This document shows, piece after piece, positions 9,656 through 18,195 of a stretch of DNA of 30,060 nucleotides (position 1 is the stretch's first letter; every line of letters starts with the position of its first letter). The notes under the pieces are model-generated. The model made no database searches and was not told where the DNA came from. It saw nothing but the letters and a program-made list of their open reading frames with translations. A program made the translations under genes and the position numbers. This stretch comes from Fidelibacterota bacterium (GTDB taxonomy: Bacteria > Fidelibacterota > UBA8477), in NCBI GenBank assembly GCA_021734045.1, contig JAIPJR010000033.1, forward strand, positions 1 through 30,060, written 5' to 3'.

Positions 9656-10272
9656 TTCTGGAAATATATGGCGATCATCTGAACCAGCGAGTGGTTGATG
9701 AGGCTGTGGATATTTTAAAAAATGGCGGCATTATCATATACCCCACCGACACGGTGTACGGGATGGGGTGTGATATTACCCAAAAATCCGCGATTGAAAA
9801 AATTTACCGTATCAAGGAAATGCCCCACACCAAACCGCTGAGTTTCATTTGCGCTGACTTAAAGGATATTGCCCGCTACGCCAAAGTCAGTACCGTGGTC
9901 TATCGGGAAATGAAGCGACACCTGCCAGGTCCCTACACGTTCATCCTGCCGGCCATGAATGCCGTTCCGAAAATGGTGGTTTCCCGGCAAAAAACGGTGG
10001 GTCTGCGCGTTCCGGAGCACGAGTTAAGCCTGGCAATTGTTCGCCAACTGGGCAATCCCATCGTCACCACCAGTTTGGACATCAGCGAGCGAACCTTTGC
10101 GTCAGATCCTATGGATTTTATGGGGTTTTTTGAGGACAAGGTGGATTTAATTATTCATGCCGGCCCGTCTTACAATGATCCGTCAACGATCGTGGATTTC
10201 ACACAGGATGAACCGCAACTAATCCGGGCGGGTCAGGGAGATGCCAGCTGGATTGTGGGAGGGACGACATAA
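9652..10272 (+). CDS. YciO-type protein of the Sua5/YciO/YrdC (threonylcarbamoyl-AMP synthase) family
   Basis: 206 residues, the same length as E. coli YciO. Family landmarks are YPTDTVYGMGC (30-40), KPLSF (61-65), LPGPYTFILP (91-100), VGLRVP (116-121) and the closing STIVDF (178-183). The family makes threonylcarbamoyl-AMP for tRNA t6A37 or uses related chemistry. In TsaC/Sua5 a Lys-Arg-Ser-Asn tetrad binds substrate. Here the K-x-R motif reads K55-E-M57, so the Arg is absent, and the S-x-N motif reads S141-L-D143, so the Asn is absent. This and the 'VDLIIHAG' segment place it with YciO rather than classical TsaC, so full t6A activity should not be assumed. The start ATG overlaps the hydrolase stop and has AAGGAG upstream. 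Confidence 0.9.
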   Translation: MILEIYGDHLNQRVVDEAVDILKNGGIIIYPTDTVYGMGCDITQKSAIEKIYRIKEMPHTKPLSFICADLKDIARYAKVSTVVYREMKRHLPGPYTFILPAMNAVPKMVVSRQKTVGLRVPEHELSLAIVRQLGNPIVTTSLDISERTFASDPMDFMGFFEDKVDLIIHAGPSYNDPSTIVDFTQDEPQLIRAGQGDASWIVGGTT

Positions 10273-10365
10273 CAGCCCGGGAATTTTTCTACAGAAGGAT
10301 GATGATCTCACGGCCTATATTTTGCCGCATCCCGGAATAGCCGCAGCGTGAAACAGGAGTTTTAA

Positions 10366-11427
10366 ATGGCCAATGTGATTCTAAAAGATATTGAGATGAA
10401 ATTTGGCGAGACCCACGTCTTGCACAAAATGAGTTTTGAAATCAAGGATGGTGAATTTGTAGTGCTGGTAGGTCCCTCTGGATGCGGGAAGTCAACGACC
10501 CTGCGCATTATAGCCGGTCTGGAAGAGCCCACCTCGGGGGATGTTTATATTGGTGAAAAACGCATCAACAATGTGGCACCGAAAGATCGTGACATTGCCA
10601 TGGTTTTCCAGAATTACGCCCTTTACCCCCACATGGATGTCTTTGAGAACATGGCATTTGGGCTCAAGTTGCGCAAATTCCCCCAAGAGGAAATCCAGTC
10701 ACGCGTGGCAGAGGCAGCGGAAATTCTGGGCATCTCACAATTGCTCAAGCGTCGGCCGAAGGAATTATCCGGCGGTCAACGTCAACGGGTAGCCGTTGGG
10801 CGCGCCATTGTCCGCAAGCCGGCTGTGTTCCTGTTTGACGAACCCTTGTCCAATCTGGACGCCAAATTGCGCGTGCAAATGCGCACCGAGATCAAAAAAC
10901 TCCACGCCACCCTGGGTACCACCATGATCTATGTGACCCACGACCAGACTGAAGCCATGACCATGGGAGATCGGATTGTGGTATTAAAGGATGGTTATCT
11001 CATGCAGGAGGACAAACCGCTGGAAATTTACAACAATCCCTCCAGTCAGTTTGTGGCCGGATTTATCGGTTCACCACCCATGAATTTTTTCACCACCAAA
11101 GCGCAGGTAAATGGCGGGGTGGCCCTGGATGAGGGGAATTTCACACTGAACGCACCTCCGGAATTAAAAGTAAAGGATGGCCAAACCATCATCGCCGGGA
11201 TTCGGCCGGAACACCTGAATCTGGATGACAACGGTCCGGTAAAAGCCACGGTGGAGGTGGCAGAACTTATGGGCAGCGAATCCTACCTTCACGCCACCAC
11301 GGGCAAACACCCTTTCGTGGCGCGCGTAGCCTCCACCCACGCATTCAAAACCGGGGATTCGGTGAAGCTCAGCATGGACAGGAACCACCTGCGGTTCTTT
11401 GATGGCGATACCGGCGAGCGCATTTGA
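10366..11427 (+). CDS. ABC transporter ATP-binding protein, MalK/UgpC family
   Basis: 353 residues. Walker A GPSGCGKSTT (36-45), Q-loop Gln82, signature LSGGQRQR (134-141), Walker B VFLFDEP (154-160) and switch His192 (THD) are all intact. After AGFIGSPPMNFF (231-242) there is a C-terminal OB-fold/TOBE regulatory domain of about 110 residues, as in MalK, UgpC and MsmK. Such subunits power import of sugars, glycerol-3-phosphate or polyols. No permease or substrate-binding protein gene is adjacent, so it may be a shared ATPase serving several importers, as MsmK does. The substrate is unknown. The start is the ATG with CAGGAG six bases upstream; a GNAT gene follows after 31 bases. Confidence 0.93.
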   Translation: MANVILKDIEMKFGETHVLHKMSFEIKDGEFVVLVGPSGCGKSTTLRIIAGLEEPTSGDVYIGEKRINNVAPKDRDIAMVFQNYALYPHMDVFENMAFGLKLRKFPQEEIQSRVAEAAEILGISQLLKRRPKELSGGQRQRVAVGRAIVRKPAVFLFDEPLSNLDAKLRVQMRTEIKKLHATLGTTMIYVTHDQTEAMTMGDRIVVLKDGYLMQEDKPLEIYNNPSSQFVAGFIGSPPMNFFTTKAQVNGGVALDEGNFTLNAPPELKVKDGQTIIAGIRPEHLNLDDNGPVKATVEVAELMGSESYLHATTGKHPFVARVASTHAFKTGDSVKLSMDRNHLRFFDGDTGERI

Positions 11428-11458
11428 AGAATCACCAATTATTTCAAGGGAGTTCATG

Positions 11459-12367
11459 ATGGGCAAGGGGGACCTTCTATACCGGCACCTTGAGCCCGGT
11501 GACATGTTAGCGCTGCGAAAACTGTTTGAACTGACGTACATCTACGAGCCCGTTTCAAGCGAGATTATTCACGAGAAAACCTTCCAGGATCCATTTTTTG
11601 ATGCTTCGCTCACAGTTATTGCCGTGTCGGGTAAGCAAGTCGTGGGGTTTGCCATGGGGGTTACTCGTCCCGATTACAAACCGGAGAAGGGCTGGCTGAA
11701 ACTGATGGCTGTCCATCCCGAATTTCAGGGGCAGGGGATTGGGAAGACACTTCTCGGGCGGATTGAAACGGCGTTTCAGCAGCGGAACCTCACGGTGATG
11801 AGTCTTTTTGACACGCCGTACAATTACTACACACCGGGGTTGGATCCCCGCTACACCCGGGCGTTGGTTTTTTTCCAGGATCGTGGGTTTAAGCGGACCG
11901 GCGAGACGGAAAATCTGATTTGTTCGCTGGATCAGGATTTTGAAACTGCTCCCGATGAGGCCCGATTGCAGGAGCAAGGTATCGAAATCTTACCGGCAAC
12001 GGAGAGGCACCTGGCAGAATTGAATAAATGGCTGGAGACCATCTGGCCGGCCTGGATTTATGAGGCAACCGCTGCCTGGCAGCAAAATTTACTCTATTTA
12101 GCGATTAAGGATGGTTCTGGCGTCATCGGATTTGGTGCCGGCGAGGGCAATAATGTGGGCACCGGTTGGTTCGGACCGGTGGGGGTTGATCCACAATTTC
12201 GCCAGTACAAGATCGGAAAAGTTTTATCCCTCAAGGTGCTGCACGACCTGAAAAAGCGGGGTTTTGCCATGGCAATCATCCCCTGGGTGGGTCCGATTCC
12301 ATTTTATCAGCGACTGTGTAAAGCTATGGTAGAGCGGGTTTTCTGGCGATTTGAGAAGCAATTGTAA
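11459..12367 (+). CDS. Tandem-domain GNAT N-acetyltransferase
   Basis: 302 residues from the ATG at 11459, chosen because AAGGGAG lies six bases upstream; an adjacent ATG at 11456 is possible. A longer reading frame back to 11399 would overlap the ABC gene and lacks a ribosome site. Two GNAT modules are visible. The first has KLMAVHPEFQGQGIGKTLLG, with the acetyl-CoA pyrophosphate-binding Q-G-x-G-I-G-K. The second has GPVGVDPQFRQYKIGKVLS near residue 235, and a 'PWVGPIPFYQRL' end. The second motif A is poorer in Gly (Q-Y-K-I-G-K), so one module may be non-catalytic. The acceptor substrate is unknown. It probably shares a transcript with the ABC ATPase. Confidence 0.85.
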   Translation: MGKGDLLYRHLEPGDMLALRKLFELTYIYEPVSSEIIHEKTFQDPFFDASLTVIAVSGKQVVGFAMGVTRPDYKPEKGWLKLMAVHPEFQGQGIGKTLLGRIETAFQQRNLTVMSLFDTPYNYYTPGLDPRYTRALVFFQDRGFKRTGETENLICSLDQDFETAPDEARLQEQGIEILPATERHLAELNKWLETIWPAWIYEATAAWQQNLLYLAIKDGSGVIGFGAGEGNNVGTGWFGPVGVDPQFRQYKIGKVLSLKVLHDLKKRGFAMAIIPWVGPIPFYQRLCKAMVERVFWRFEKQL

Positions 12368-12395
12368 ACCAACTAGTTGTTGATTGGCAATTTTT

Positions 12396-12415
12396 AATGC
12401 GGGCTAGCATTTTTT
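12396..12415 (+). terminator. Weak terminator-like hairpin after the GNAT gene
   Basis: AATGC, loop GGGCTA, GCATT followed by T's. The stem is only 5 bp, so this is a candidate, not a firm terminator. Confidence 0.35.
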
Positions 12416-12450
12416 GATTTGATGGCAGTATTTGCCGGTGGTAAGTAAAC

Positions 12451-12479
12451 TTGACTAAAATCAATTGAACCGATATATT
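12451..12479 (+). promoter_or_regulatory. Sigma70-like promoter of the outer-membrane protein gene
   Basis: TTGACT (12451-12456), a 17-base spacer, TATATT (12474-12479). Each hexamer is close to consensus (5 of 6). The transcript would carry a leader of about 110 bases containing a CCCAC / GTGGG hairpin, then AAGAGGAGAAAGTGT before the ATG. Confidence 0.7.
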
Positions 12480-12595
12480 GGTCCCACTTTCGTTAGAAAA
12501 TGGTGGGTCACACGGATGCCGAGTTGAGATGCAGCCGTTCCCTTTTTCCAACGAACCGAATCTGAGCAAGAAGAATTAACAAGAGGAGAAAGTGT

Positions 12596-13534
12596 ATGAA
12601 AAAGCTAACAGTAAGCCTTTTGGCGCTCACCGTGCTGACAGGCGGCGCATTTGCCCAGCTCTCCGTTGGGTTTAATGCCGGCTTTACAGGCGACATGTTT
12701 GGCCTGAGCAGTGATTTTTATGATCAGAACAAAGGGGGACTGACGGATGAGTTGACCGGTGTTTTTTACCCGGTTGACTTGAATGGTGACGGCACCGTTG
12801 ATCCCAATGAAGGTGTCACCAACACCGTGAAATATGAGCCCAATGGTTCCACCGTTGGTTTTGATTTTGGACTGAATGCCACCTATGAGATGGGCTTTTT
12901 CTTTCTCCGGGCGGATTTTCGTCGTGAGACCCTGGTTGCAGGCGGCGAAAACACTTACGAAGAATCAGGCGCAGCCTTTAGTGGTGGCAATGTCTTGCGT
13001 GAGCAGACCACCACGGGCGCCATTACCTCGATTCCCGTCTACCTGGGTGTGAACATCCCGGTGATGAAGGGCAAGGTTTTCGCCGGTATTGGTTATGGCT
13101 ATTACATGGCAGACGCCAGCCTGACCCTGGATGTGAGTGGCTCGTACATTGATGCACAGGATGCTCAGTTGGCCGCTTTGGGTGGCAGCTTTGATCGTCA
13201 GGGCGTATTGGAATACAGCACTTCCGGAACCGGTGTGGAATACATCATGGGTTACCAGAGTAAAATCACGGATAACCTGAGTCTCTCCTTCAACTACAGC
13301 GCCGGTGGCGGTGTGGTTTATGGCGAATCAGAGTTTGATACCTGGCAGATCGCGCCCATCGCTGGTGCTTTCCCCGGCTTGAAAACAACCGATTATACGC
13401 TGGCTCAGGGTTTTGATGAACTCTCCAGTCAATTCCTCTATACTGAAATTGGCGATGGCACTAAAACCAAGACCATGTTCCCGCTGAAGACAGCCGGCGC
13501 CAAAATCATGATGGGTATTCAGTATCATTTCTAA
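12596..13534 (+). CDS. Outer-membrane beta-barrel protein with an EF-hand-like loop
   Basis: 312 residues. MKKLTVSLLALTVLTGGAFA is a clear Sec signal (cut after Ala20). The mature protein starts QLSVGFNAGFTGDMFGL and proceeds as alternating aromatic and hydrophobic strands to a C-terminal IMMGIQYHF, the terminal-Phe barrel signal. Residues 61-72, DLNGDGTVDPNE, match a canonical calcium-binding EF-hand/dockerin loop (D-x-N-x-D-G-x-x-D-x-x-E), presumably in an extracellular loop. The gene is a single transcription unit: a near-consensus promoter, a strong GAGGAGA ribosome site and a strong terminator, all suggesting high expression as for a major porin or surface protein. The ligand or pore function cannot be read from sequence. 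Confidence 0.82.
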   Translation: MKKLTVSLLALTVLTGGAFAQLSVGFNAGFTGDMFGLSSDFYDQNKGGLTDELTGVFYPVDLNGDGTVDPNEGVTNTVKYEPNGSTVGFDFGLNATYEMGFFFLRADFRRETLVAGGENTYEESGAAFSGGNVLREQTTTGAITSIPVYLGVNIPVMKGKVFAGIGYGYYMADASLTLDVSGSYIDAQDAQLAALGGSFDRQGVLEYSTSGTGVEYIMGYQSKITDNLSLSFNYSAGGGVVYGESEFDTWQIAPIAGAFPGLKTTDYTLAQGFDELSSQFLYTEIGDGTKTKTMFPLKTAGAKIMMGIQYHF

Positions 13535-13563
13535 AAATCAGATCTGATACAGATTCAAACCGT

Positions 13564-13596
13564 AAAAGGCCGCTGAAACCAGCGGCCTTTTCTTAT
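13564..13596 (+). terminator. Strong rho-independent terminator
   Basis: Perfect 12-bp stem AAAAGGCCGCTG / CAGCGGCCTTTT with loop AAAC, followed by CTTATT, 30 bases after the outer-membrane protein stop codon. Confidence 0.92.
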
Positions 13597-13693
13597 TCAC
13601 CGGATTTGTCACGGTTCTTGAAATCGCGGTTAAAACGACCATCTTTGACTGATATGACATGTTCCAGTAAAATTGAACCCAAAGGATAATTCC

Positions 13694-14416
13694 ATGGCAC
13701 AAAAAAGCATTTTCATCACCGGTGTGAGTTCAGGAATCGGTCACGGTCTGGCCGCGGAATACCTGCAACGGGGTGACACAGTGTACGGCGTGAGCCGGCG
13801 CGAACCGCACAACCTGACAGCGCATGAAAAGTTCCATTTTGCGGAACTGGATTTGACCGATTACGAAAAAATGGCACCTGTTTGTAAAACGCTCTTGCAT
13901 AACACCACAGAATTGGACCTGGTGGTACTGAACGCGGGTATTTTAAGTCCCATCCGGGATATGGTAGAGACACCGTTAGAGGATTTGCGGCAAGCCATGG
14001 AGATCAATGTGTGGGCGAATAAAATGCTGTTGGACTGGCTGCTCCAATCGGGCAGAACCGTCCGGCAGGTGGTGGGAATCTCCTCCGGCGCAGCCGTGAA
14101 TGGTCACCGGGGCTGGAATGGTTATAGTCTCAGCAAGGCCGCTCTGAATATGCTGATTCAGCTCTATGCAGCGGAGCGACCGGACATTCACTTCACCGCA
14201 CTGGCGCCGGGACTTATTGACACCGACATGCAGGCTTATATGTCCGGCTTGTCGAAAGACGAACGCTTTCCGTCCATTGAGGCATTGAAAAACGCACGAG
14301 GTACCGCTGCAATGCCTACGCCGGACGCTGCAGCGCCCCTGTTGATTAAGGCCTTTGACAAGGTAAAAGCATTCGAAAATGGCGGATTCACCGATGTGCG
14401 GGAGCTGCGGGATTAG
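13694..14416 (+). CDS. Short-chain dehydrogenase/reductase (SDR)
   Basis: 240 residues from the ATG at 13694, which has AAAGGA eight bases upstream; a TTG 21 bases earlier is less likely. The Rossmann cofactor motif TGVSSGIG is at residues 9-16, the NAG motif at 80-82, and the catalytic set is Ser131 (or Ser130) with Tyr144-x-x-x-Lys148 in YSLSK. This is the classical SDR layout for NAD(P)-dependent oxidoreduction of a carbonyl or hydroxyl group. SRR after the second strand (34-36) favours NADP(H). Length and motifs are complete. Substrate is unknown; the gene stands alone after a terminator, with no pathway partner next to it. Confidence 0.92.
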   Translation: MAQKSIFITGVSSGIGHGLAAEYLQRGDTVYGVSRREPHNLTAHEKFHFAELDLTDYEKMAPVCKTLLHNTTELDLVVLNAGILSPIRDMVETPLEDLRQAMEINVWANKMLLDWLLQSGRTVRQVVGISSGAAVNGHRGWNGYSLSKAALNMLIQLYAAERPDIHFTALAPGLIDTDMQAYMSGLSKDERFPSIEALKNARGTAAMPTPDAAAPLLIKAFDKVKAFENGGFTDVRELRD

Positions 14417-14775
14417 TGGAAATTGTAATCAAGCTCCACCATCACCCATAAATCGTTTTGCTATGTTAAAGAGGTGATCGTTTTGTTCCAAAACAGGGCA
14501 GATCCTTTGGCAAGTTTCGATTACCTGGTTGCCTTGGTTTTGTCCAGATACATTGAGTGCCAAAGCCACAGAAACTGTTTTGCATTCAAACCTGAGTTAT
14601 TCCATGCATGCCTATAGATATAGGTCGGTCTTAAAATGTTGAAAGAAGAAAAATTTGAGTTAAAGCATATCATTCCCCGTATCTGGACACCATGCCAGTC
14701 TGGGGCGTTAATCCTTGGAGATTGGTTTTCCACCACTTAGTTTATTCTATAGCATTAAGTGAGAAGGGAATAATT
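14417..14775. other. Gene-free stretch before the T9SS-sorted protein gene
   Basis: 359 bases. No supported gene. The first 50 bases read on the minus strand as a short tail, QNDLWVMVELDYNFH and stop, which looks like the end of a barrel protein but is cut off upstream by an in-frame stop. A small palindrome CCTATA-GA-TATAGG lies near 14610. The promoter of the following gene must be here; base composition drops sharply in AT-rich direction from about 14560. Confidence 0.5.
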
Positions 14776-15951
14776 ATGAAAACATTTATAGGTTTATTCC
14801 TGTTTTGTAGTATACCATATTTAAATGGATATCAGGATTTCGAATCAGCAGGGGAAACTTATAAACAGCCTAACGGTGTTACTTTTGAAGCAAGATATTC
14901 TGGTGGAAGAACATCTTTCGAGATAGATGTGGGTAACAGCACTATCTATATTGACCCGACCTTCATAATCCAACACGGAGGACTTACAGAAGCGATTTAT
15001 ACAGTCAAAGCTCTGGACACGGACTCACTTGTTTCTCCGGTGTCAAACTCGCTTTCAACAGAAGGAATAGGTTCACTCGTGAAACAAAGTCTGCTGGATG
15101 CGAAATCCTGGTATCCTTTACTGGATGGAAATAGATGGCAATACAGAGTATATCAACAATTTGCAGATTCTACCTCAATCTGGTATTACTCTTCAGAAAT
15201 CGTTGGCGATTCAACAATGGATAATCAATTAAGTTATCGTGTTTTGAGAAGGCAAAAATTAACAGGCGAATTTCTGGCGGATATCTATTTAAGGTGTGAC
15301 ACAACCTTGAATACAATTTATGAGTATAAGGACACTTTATCTTGTCCGAATAGTGAAATTGTAATTGCAGATTTTTCTTCCGATCCAAATGAAGGTTTTT
15401 GGCAGGATTGTCTCGGGTTCGACTGGCAGTCATCGTACTACTATAACGAGCTAGATACACCGGTTGTCATAATGGGTGTTACAAATGATCTATATGGAAG
15501 AATCTATACTTATCAACATGAACTGGGTATGATTTTATACCAGGAAGATGAAGTTGGTATTAATTATGAAAAAAAACTTATAGCCGCAGAAATAGATGGA
15601 TCTCAATGGGGCGAATTTTATACGGAACTGGATGAAATCCGGCAGGTCCCAGACGATTTTGGATTAACTGCAGTTTATCCCAACCCGTCAAACGCCGCAG
15701 TTTCAATCCAATATCGAACACCTTCAGACAAAACCAGAGTGAGGGTTTTGATCTTTGATTTGTCTGGACGCCAGGTATACAAGTCCGCAACAATCTCAAG
15801 CTCGGGTAATCATGAAGGGGTATTTATTTGGGATGGACTTAATTCAGCGGGTAAACCGCTTCCCTCGGGTGTCTACGTGGCAATATTAGAAACTATCACC
15901 AGCCGTAATAGCAAAATTGGTAGTCCGCTCAAATTTACATTGATCAAATAA
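14776..15951 (+). CDS. Secreted protein with C-terminal type IX secretion sorting domain
   Basis: 391 residues from the ATG at 14776, preceded by GAAGGGA; MKTFIGLFLFCSIPYLNG is a Sec signal. An upstream ATG at 14692 would bury the signal and is rejected. Residues about 115-280 are a beta-rich region opening with WYPLLDGNRWQY. Residues 294-391 form a type A sorting domain: YPNPSNA (301-307), FDLSGRQVY (327-335) and WDGLNSAGKPLPSGVYVA (352-369). Such domains direct export through the T9SS and surface attachment or release. The T9SS itself is not in this window. The gene is AT-rich (one sampled 60-base line has 33% GC against 67% in the adjacent SDR gene), hinting at later acquisition. The cargo function is unknown. 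Confidence 0.85.
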   Translation: MKTFIGLFLFCSIPYLNGYQDFESAGETYKQPNGVTFEARYSGGRTSFEIDVGNSTIYIDPTFIIQHGGLTEAIYTVKALDTDSLVSPVSNSLSTEGIGSLVKQSLLDAKSWYPLLDGNRWQYRVYQQFADSTSIWYYSSEIVGDSTMDNQLSYRVLRRQKLTGEFLADIYLRCDTTLNTIYEYKDTLSCPNSEIVIADFSSDPNEGFWQDCLGFDWQSSYYYNELDTPVVIMGVTNDLYGRIYTYQHELGMILYQEDEVGINYEKKLIAAEIDGSQWGEFYTELDEIRQVPDDFGLTAVYPNPSNAAVSIQYRTPSDKTRVRVLIFDLSGRQVYKSATISSSGNHEGVFIWDGLNSAGKPLPSGVYVAILETITSRNSKIGSPLKFTLIK

Positions 15952-16067
15952 AAATTAGGCAGATGTTGGTGCCAAAGATTACAGTGTATCCTCCCTGTAA
16001 AATTTCATGGAAATCAGGCTAAATCGCTGGGATATGATAGTCATTTATCAAATCCTGGTGTTTAACT

Positions 16068-17432
16068 TTATAGCAACTTCTCAATGATCGCTTTGAAATC
16101 CTGTACAAGCTGACTCGCTGTGGCTTCGTCCTTCGCTTCGGCAAAAACGCGAATAATAGGTTCCGTATTACTGGCGCGGAAATGCACCCAGCGGTCGGAC
16201 CAGGTGATTTTAGCCCCGTCTTCCAGATTGGGATTTTCCGATTTGTATTGCTCTGCCAGGTCTGCCAGAATCTTTTTTGCGTCGGCATTTCCAACCGAAA
16301 TCTTGTCCTTCACCATTTGATAGCGGGGTAATTCATCAGCAATTTCACGAATCGACTTACCGGTTTCGGCCAGCAGCGTCAAAATCAATCCCGCCCCCAC
16401 CAGCGAATCCCGTCCCAGATGACATTCCGGCAGAATCACACCGCCATTGCCTTCACCGCCAATAAGGGTTGATTGCTTTTGCATCTGGCGCGCCACATGG
16501 ATTTCGCCCACCGGTGTGCGTAATACTTTTCGGCCATAGCGAGCGGCCAAGTCATCCAGCGCCATGGTGGTGGAGAGGTTGGTTACCAGCACCTTGTCAT
16601 CATCCTTTTCCGCGTGACGTAATGCGTGGTACGCCGCCAGCACCAACGTGTATTCTTCCACCAGCGGGTCACCGTTTTCATCAATCACCGCCAACCGGTC
16701 CGCATCCGGATCGGTGGCCAGTCCCAGGTCAGCCTTTTCTTCCCGAACGCGCGCCATCAGATCCGTGAGATTGGCTGGTGTGGGTTCCGGTGTGTGGACA
16801 AAATTCCCGTCGTGATCGCAATTCAGCCGGATCACTTCACAACCCAGCGCGGTGAGGAATCCGGGCAGCGCCTTGGAGCCGGCGCCGTTAATGGCATCCA
16901 CCACCACTTTGGGGCGCCGCTTTTTCACCGCTTCCGCATCAACCAGTTCCAAGGCTAAGACATCCTCAATATGCTGACGAATGGCGTCATGCTGGCGCGT
17001 CACATCACCCACCACATCCCATTTTTCCAGCTTTTCAACCGGGGTTTCCAAAAAACGCATCAACTCAGCATGCTGCTCTGCGTCCAGAAACAGACCGCCT
17101 TTTCCAACAAGTTTAAGCGCGTTCCATTCAATGGGATTATGGCTGGCCGTAACGATGATGCCGCCGTTGGCGCCGAGTTTTTCCACCATGAGTTGGGCCG
17201 TGGGCGTGGGACACACGTCGCAATCAATCACATCACAACCGATGGACTGGAGTACGGACTCCACAATGTCTTTAAACATTTTTCCTGAAGGCCGGGTATC
17301 TTGGGCGATGACGATTTTTCCACCACCCACCATGCGTCCAAAAGCAATGGTGTAGCGCGTCACCACGTCCGGATCGAATCCGTCATTGATAATGCCGCGA
17401 ACACCGGATATTCCTGAGATCAAAGTTGGCAT
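16068..17432 (-). CDS. glmM: Phosphohexomutase, probable phosphoglucosamine mutase
   Basis: 454 residues, the usual alpha-D-phosphohexomutase size. The phosphoserine loop TASHNP puts the catalytic Ser at 97. Metal-binding DPDAD is at 241-245 (Asp241, 243, 245), the sugar-specificity loop GEGNGG at 326-331 and the phosphate-binding loop RASNTEPIIR at 419-428. All four domains are therefore present. The start SGISGVRGI and the GEGNGG loop favour glucosamine-phosphate mutase (amino-sugar supply for peptidoglycan and LPS) over phosphomannomutase, but specificity is not certain. The ATG at 17432 has AAAGGA upstream. It is transcribed from the minus strand toward the T9SS-protein gene (convergent), with no clear terminator in the 116-base gap. 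Confidence 0.9.
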   Translation of the reverse strand: MPTLISGISGVRGIINDGFDPDVVTRYTIAFGRMVGGGKIVIAQDTRPSGKMFKDIVESVLQSIGCDVIDCDVCPTPTAQLMVEKLGANGGIIVTASHNPIEWNALKLVGKGGLFLDAEQHAELMRFLETPVEKLEKWDVVGDVTRQHDAIRQHIEDVLALELVDAEAVKKRRPKVVVDAINGAGSKALPGFLTALGCEVIRLNCDHDGNFVHTPEPTPANLTDLMARVREEKADLGLATDPDADRLAVIDENGDPLVEEYTLVLAAYHALRHAEKDDDKVLVTNLSTTMALDDLAARYGRKVLRTPVGEIHVARQMQKQSTLIGGEGNGGVILPECHLGRDSLVGAGLILTLLAETGKSIREIADELPRYQMVKDKISVGNADAKKILADLAEQYKSENPNLEDGAKITWSDRWVHFRASNTEPIIRVFAEAKDEATASQLVQDFKAIIEKLL

Positions 17433-17629
17433 AAAGAGTCCTTTTTAAAATTTAGAGTAAGAAGAAAGAGTAAGAGAAAAGCCGGCTTGGCTTCCTGAGC
17501 GGCGCCTGCCCCTGTGAAATGCTCATCTTTTATATGAATTTCACGGGGCCTGCCCGTGCGGAGCAACGCGGAGCAGGGTCGAAGGACAAGCCGGGCGGCG
17601 TTCGTATGTCCAGGCTCAAACAATAAACC

Positions 17630-18142
17630 TCAAATCTCCTTAAATCCAATCAGGTGACTGATTTCGGAAAACCCCATGACAAAAGGTAGTTGCTCCACAA
17701 ATACAAATTCGTTTTTAAGATACCACTTCAGAGAACTTTTATTGGCCAGCATCACCCCCAACCAGACGCGGGTATGGCCGATGGATTTGGCGCGGGCAAT
17801 GCCTTGTTCCAGTAGCATTTTCCCCAGTCGTTGCCCTTGAAATTCAGGCAAAACATACAGCGAGGTGATATAAAATCGCCCTTCCTGACGATTGTCATGG
17901 CACTTGCTGTATCCTACCGGCTTTCCCTCTGCCTCGGCAATGAAACCATACATGTCCGGATTTCGGAAGAGCGTCGTGAGCTTTTCCAGTGAGTAATAAT
18001 TTTCATGAAATATTGTCATGTCTTCCTGGGGAACGAAGTCCCCATAGGTCGCCTGCCAGGTTCTCCAGCCAATCTTCCGGATGGCAGATAAATCCCCCTG
18101 CTGCCACTCCCGAATTGTGTTGCTGCTCAAATCAACGGACAT
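17630..18142 (-). CDS. GNAT family N-acetyltransferase
   Basis: 170 residues from the ATG at 18142; a TTG two codons upstream is an alternative. The acetyl-CoA-binding motif A is SLYVLPEFQGQRLGKMLLEQ (Q-G-x-x-L-G-K), followed by a helix AIARAKS-like segment and a beta-strand VWLGVM, then the NKSSLKWYLKNEFVF end typical of GNAT fold motif B. The early part, IGWRTWQATYGDFVPQED, resembles ribosomal-protein or polyamine GNATs, but the acceptor is not identifiable. It lies 53 bases downstream of the DUF423 gene on the same strand, so the two may be co-transcribed. Confidence 0.87.
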   Translation of the reverse strand: MSVDLSSNTIREWQQGDLSAIRKIGWRTWQATYGDFVPQEDMTIFHENYYSLEKLTTLFRNPDMYGFIAEAEGKPVGYSKCHDNRQEGRFYITSLYVLPEFQGQRLGKMLLEQGIARAKSIGHTRVWLGVMLANKSSLKWYLKNEFVFVEQLPFVMGFSEISHLIGFKEI

Positions 18143-18195
18143 GGGCAAAAGTTAGCCTGAGAGAGGACAGGGGAAAGCAGAAAGCCGGACGGGTT

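Noticed and set aside
11399-11458. Longer start for the double-GNAT gene
   Set aside because: It would overlap the ABC ATPase by 29 bases without a ribosome site, while AAGGGAG precedes the ATG pair at 11456/11459.
17420-17623. Minus-strand frame of 67 codons upstream of the mutase
   Set aside because: It runs through a short GC palindrome region and overlaps the mutase start; no ribosome site.
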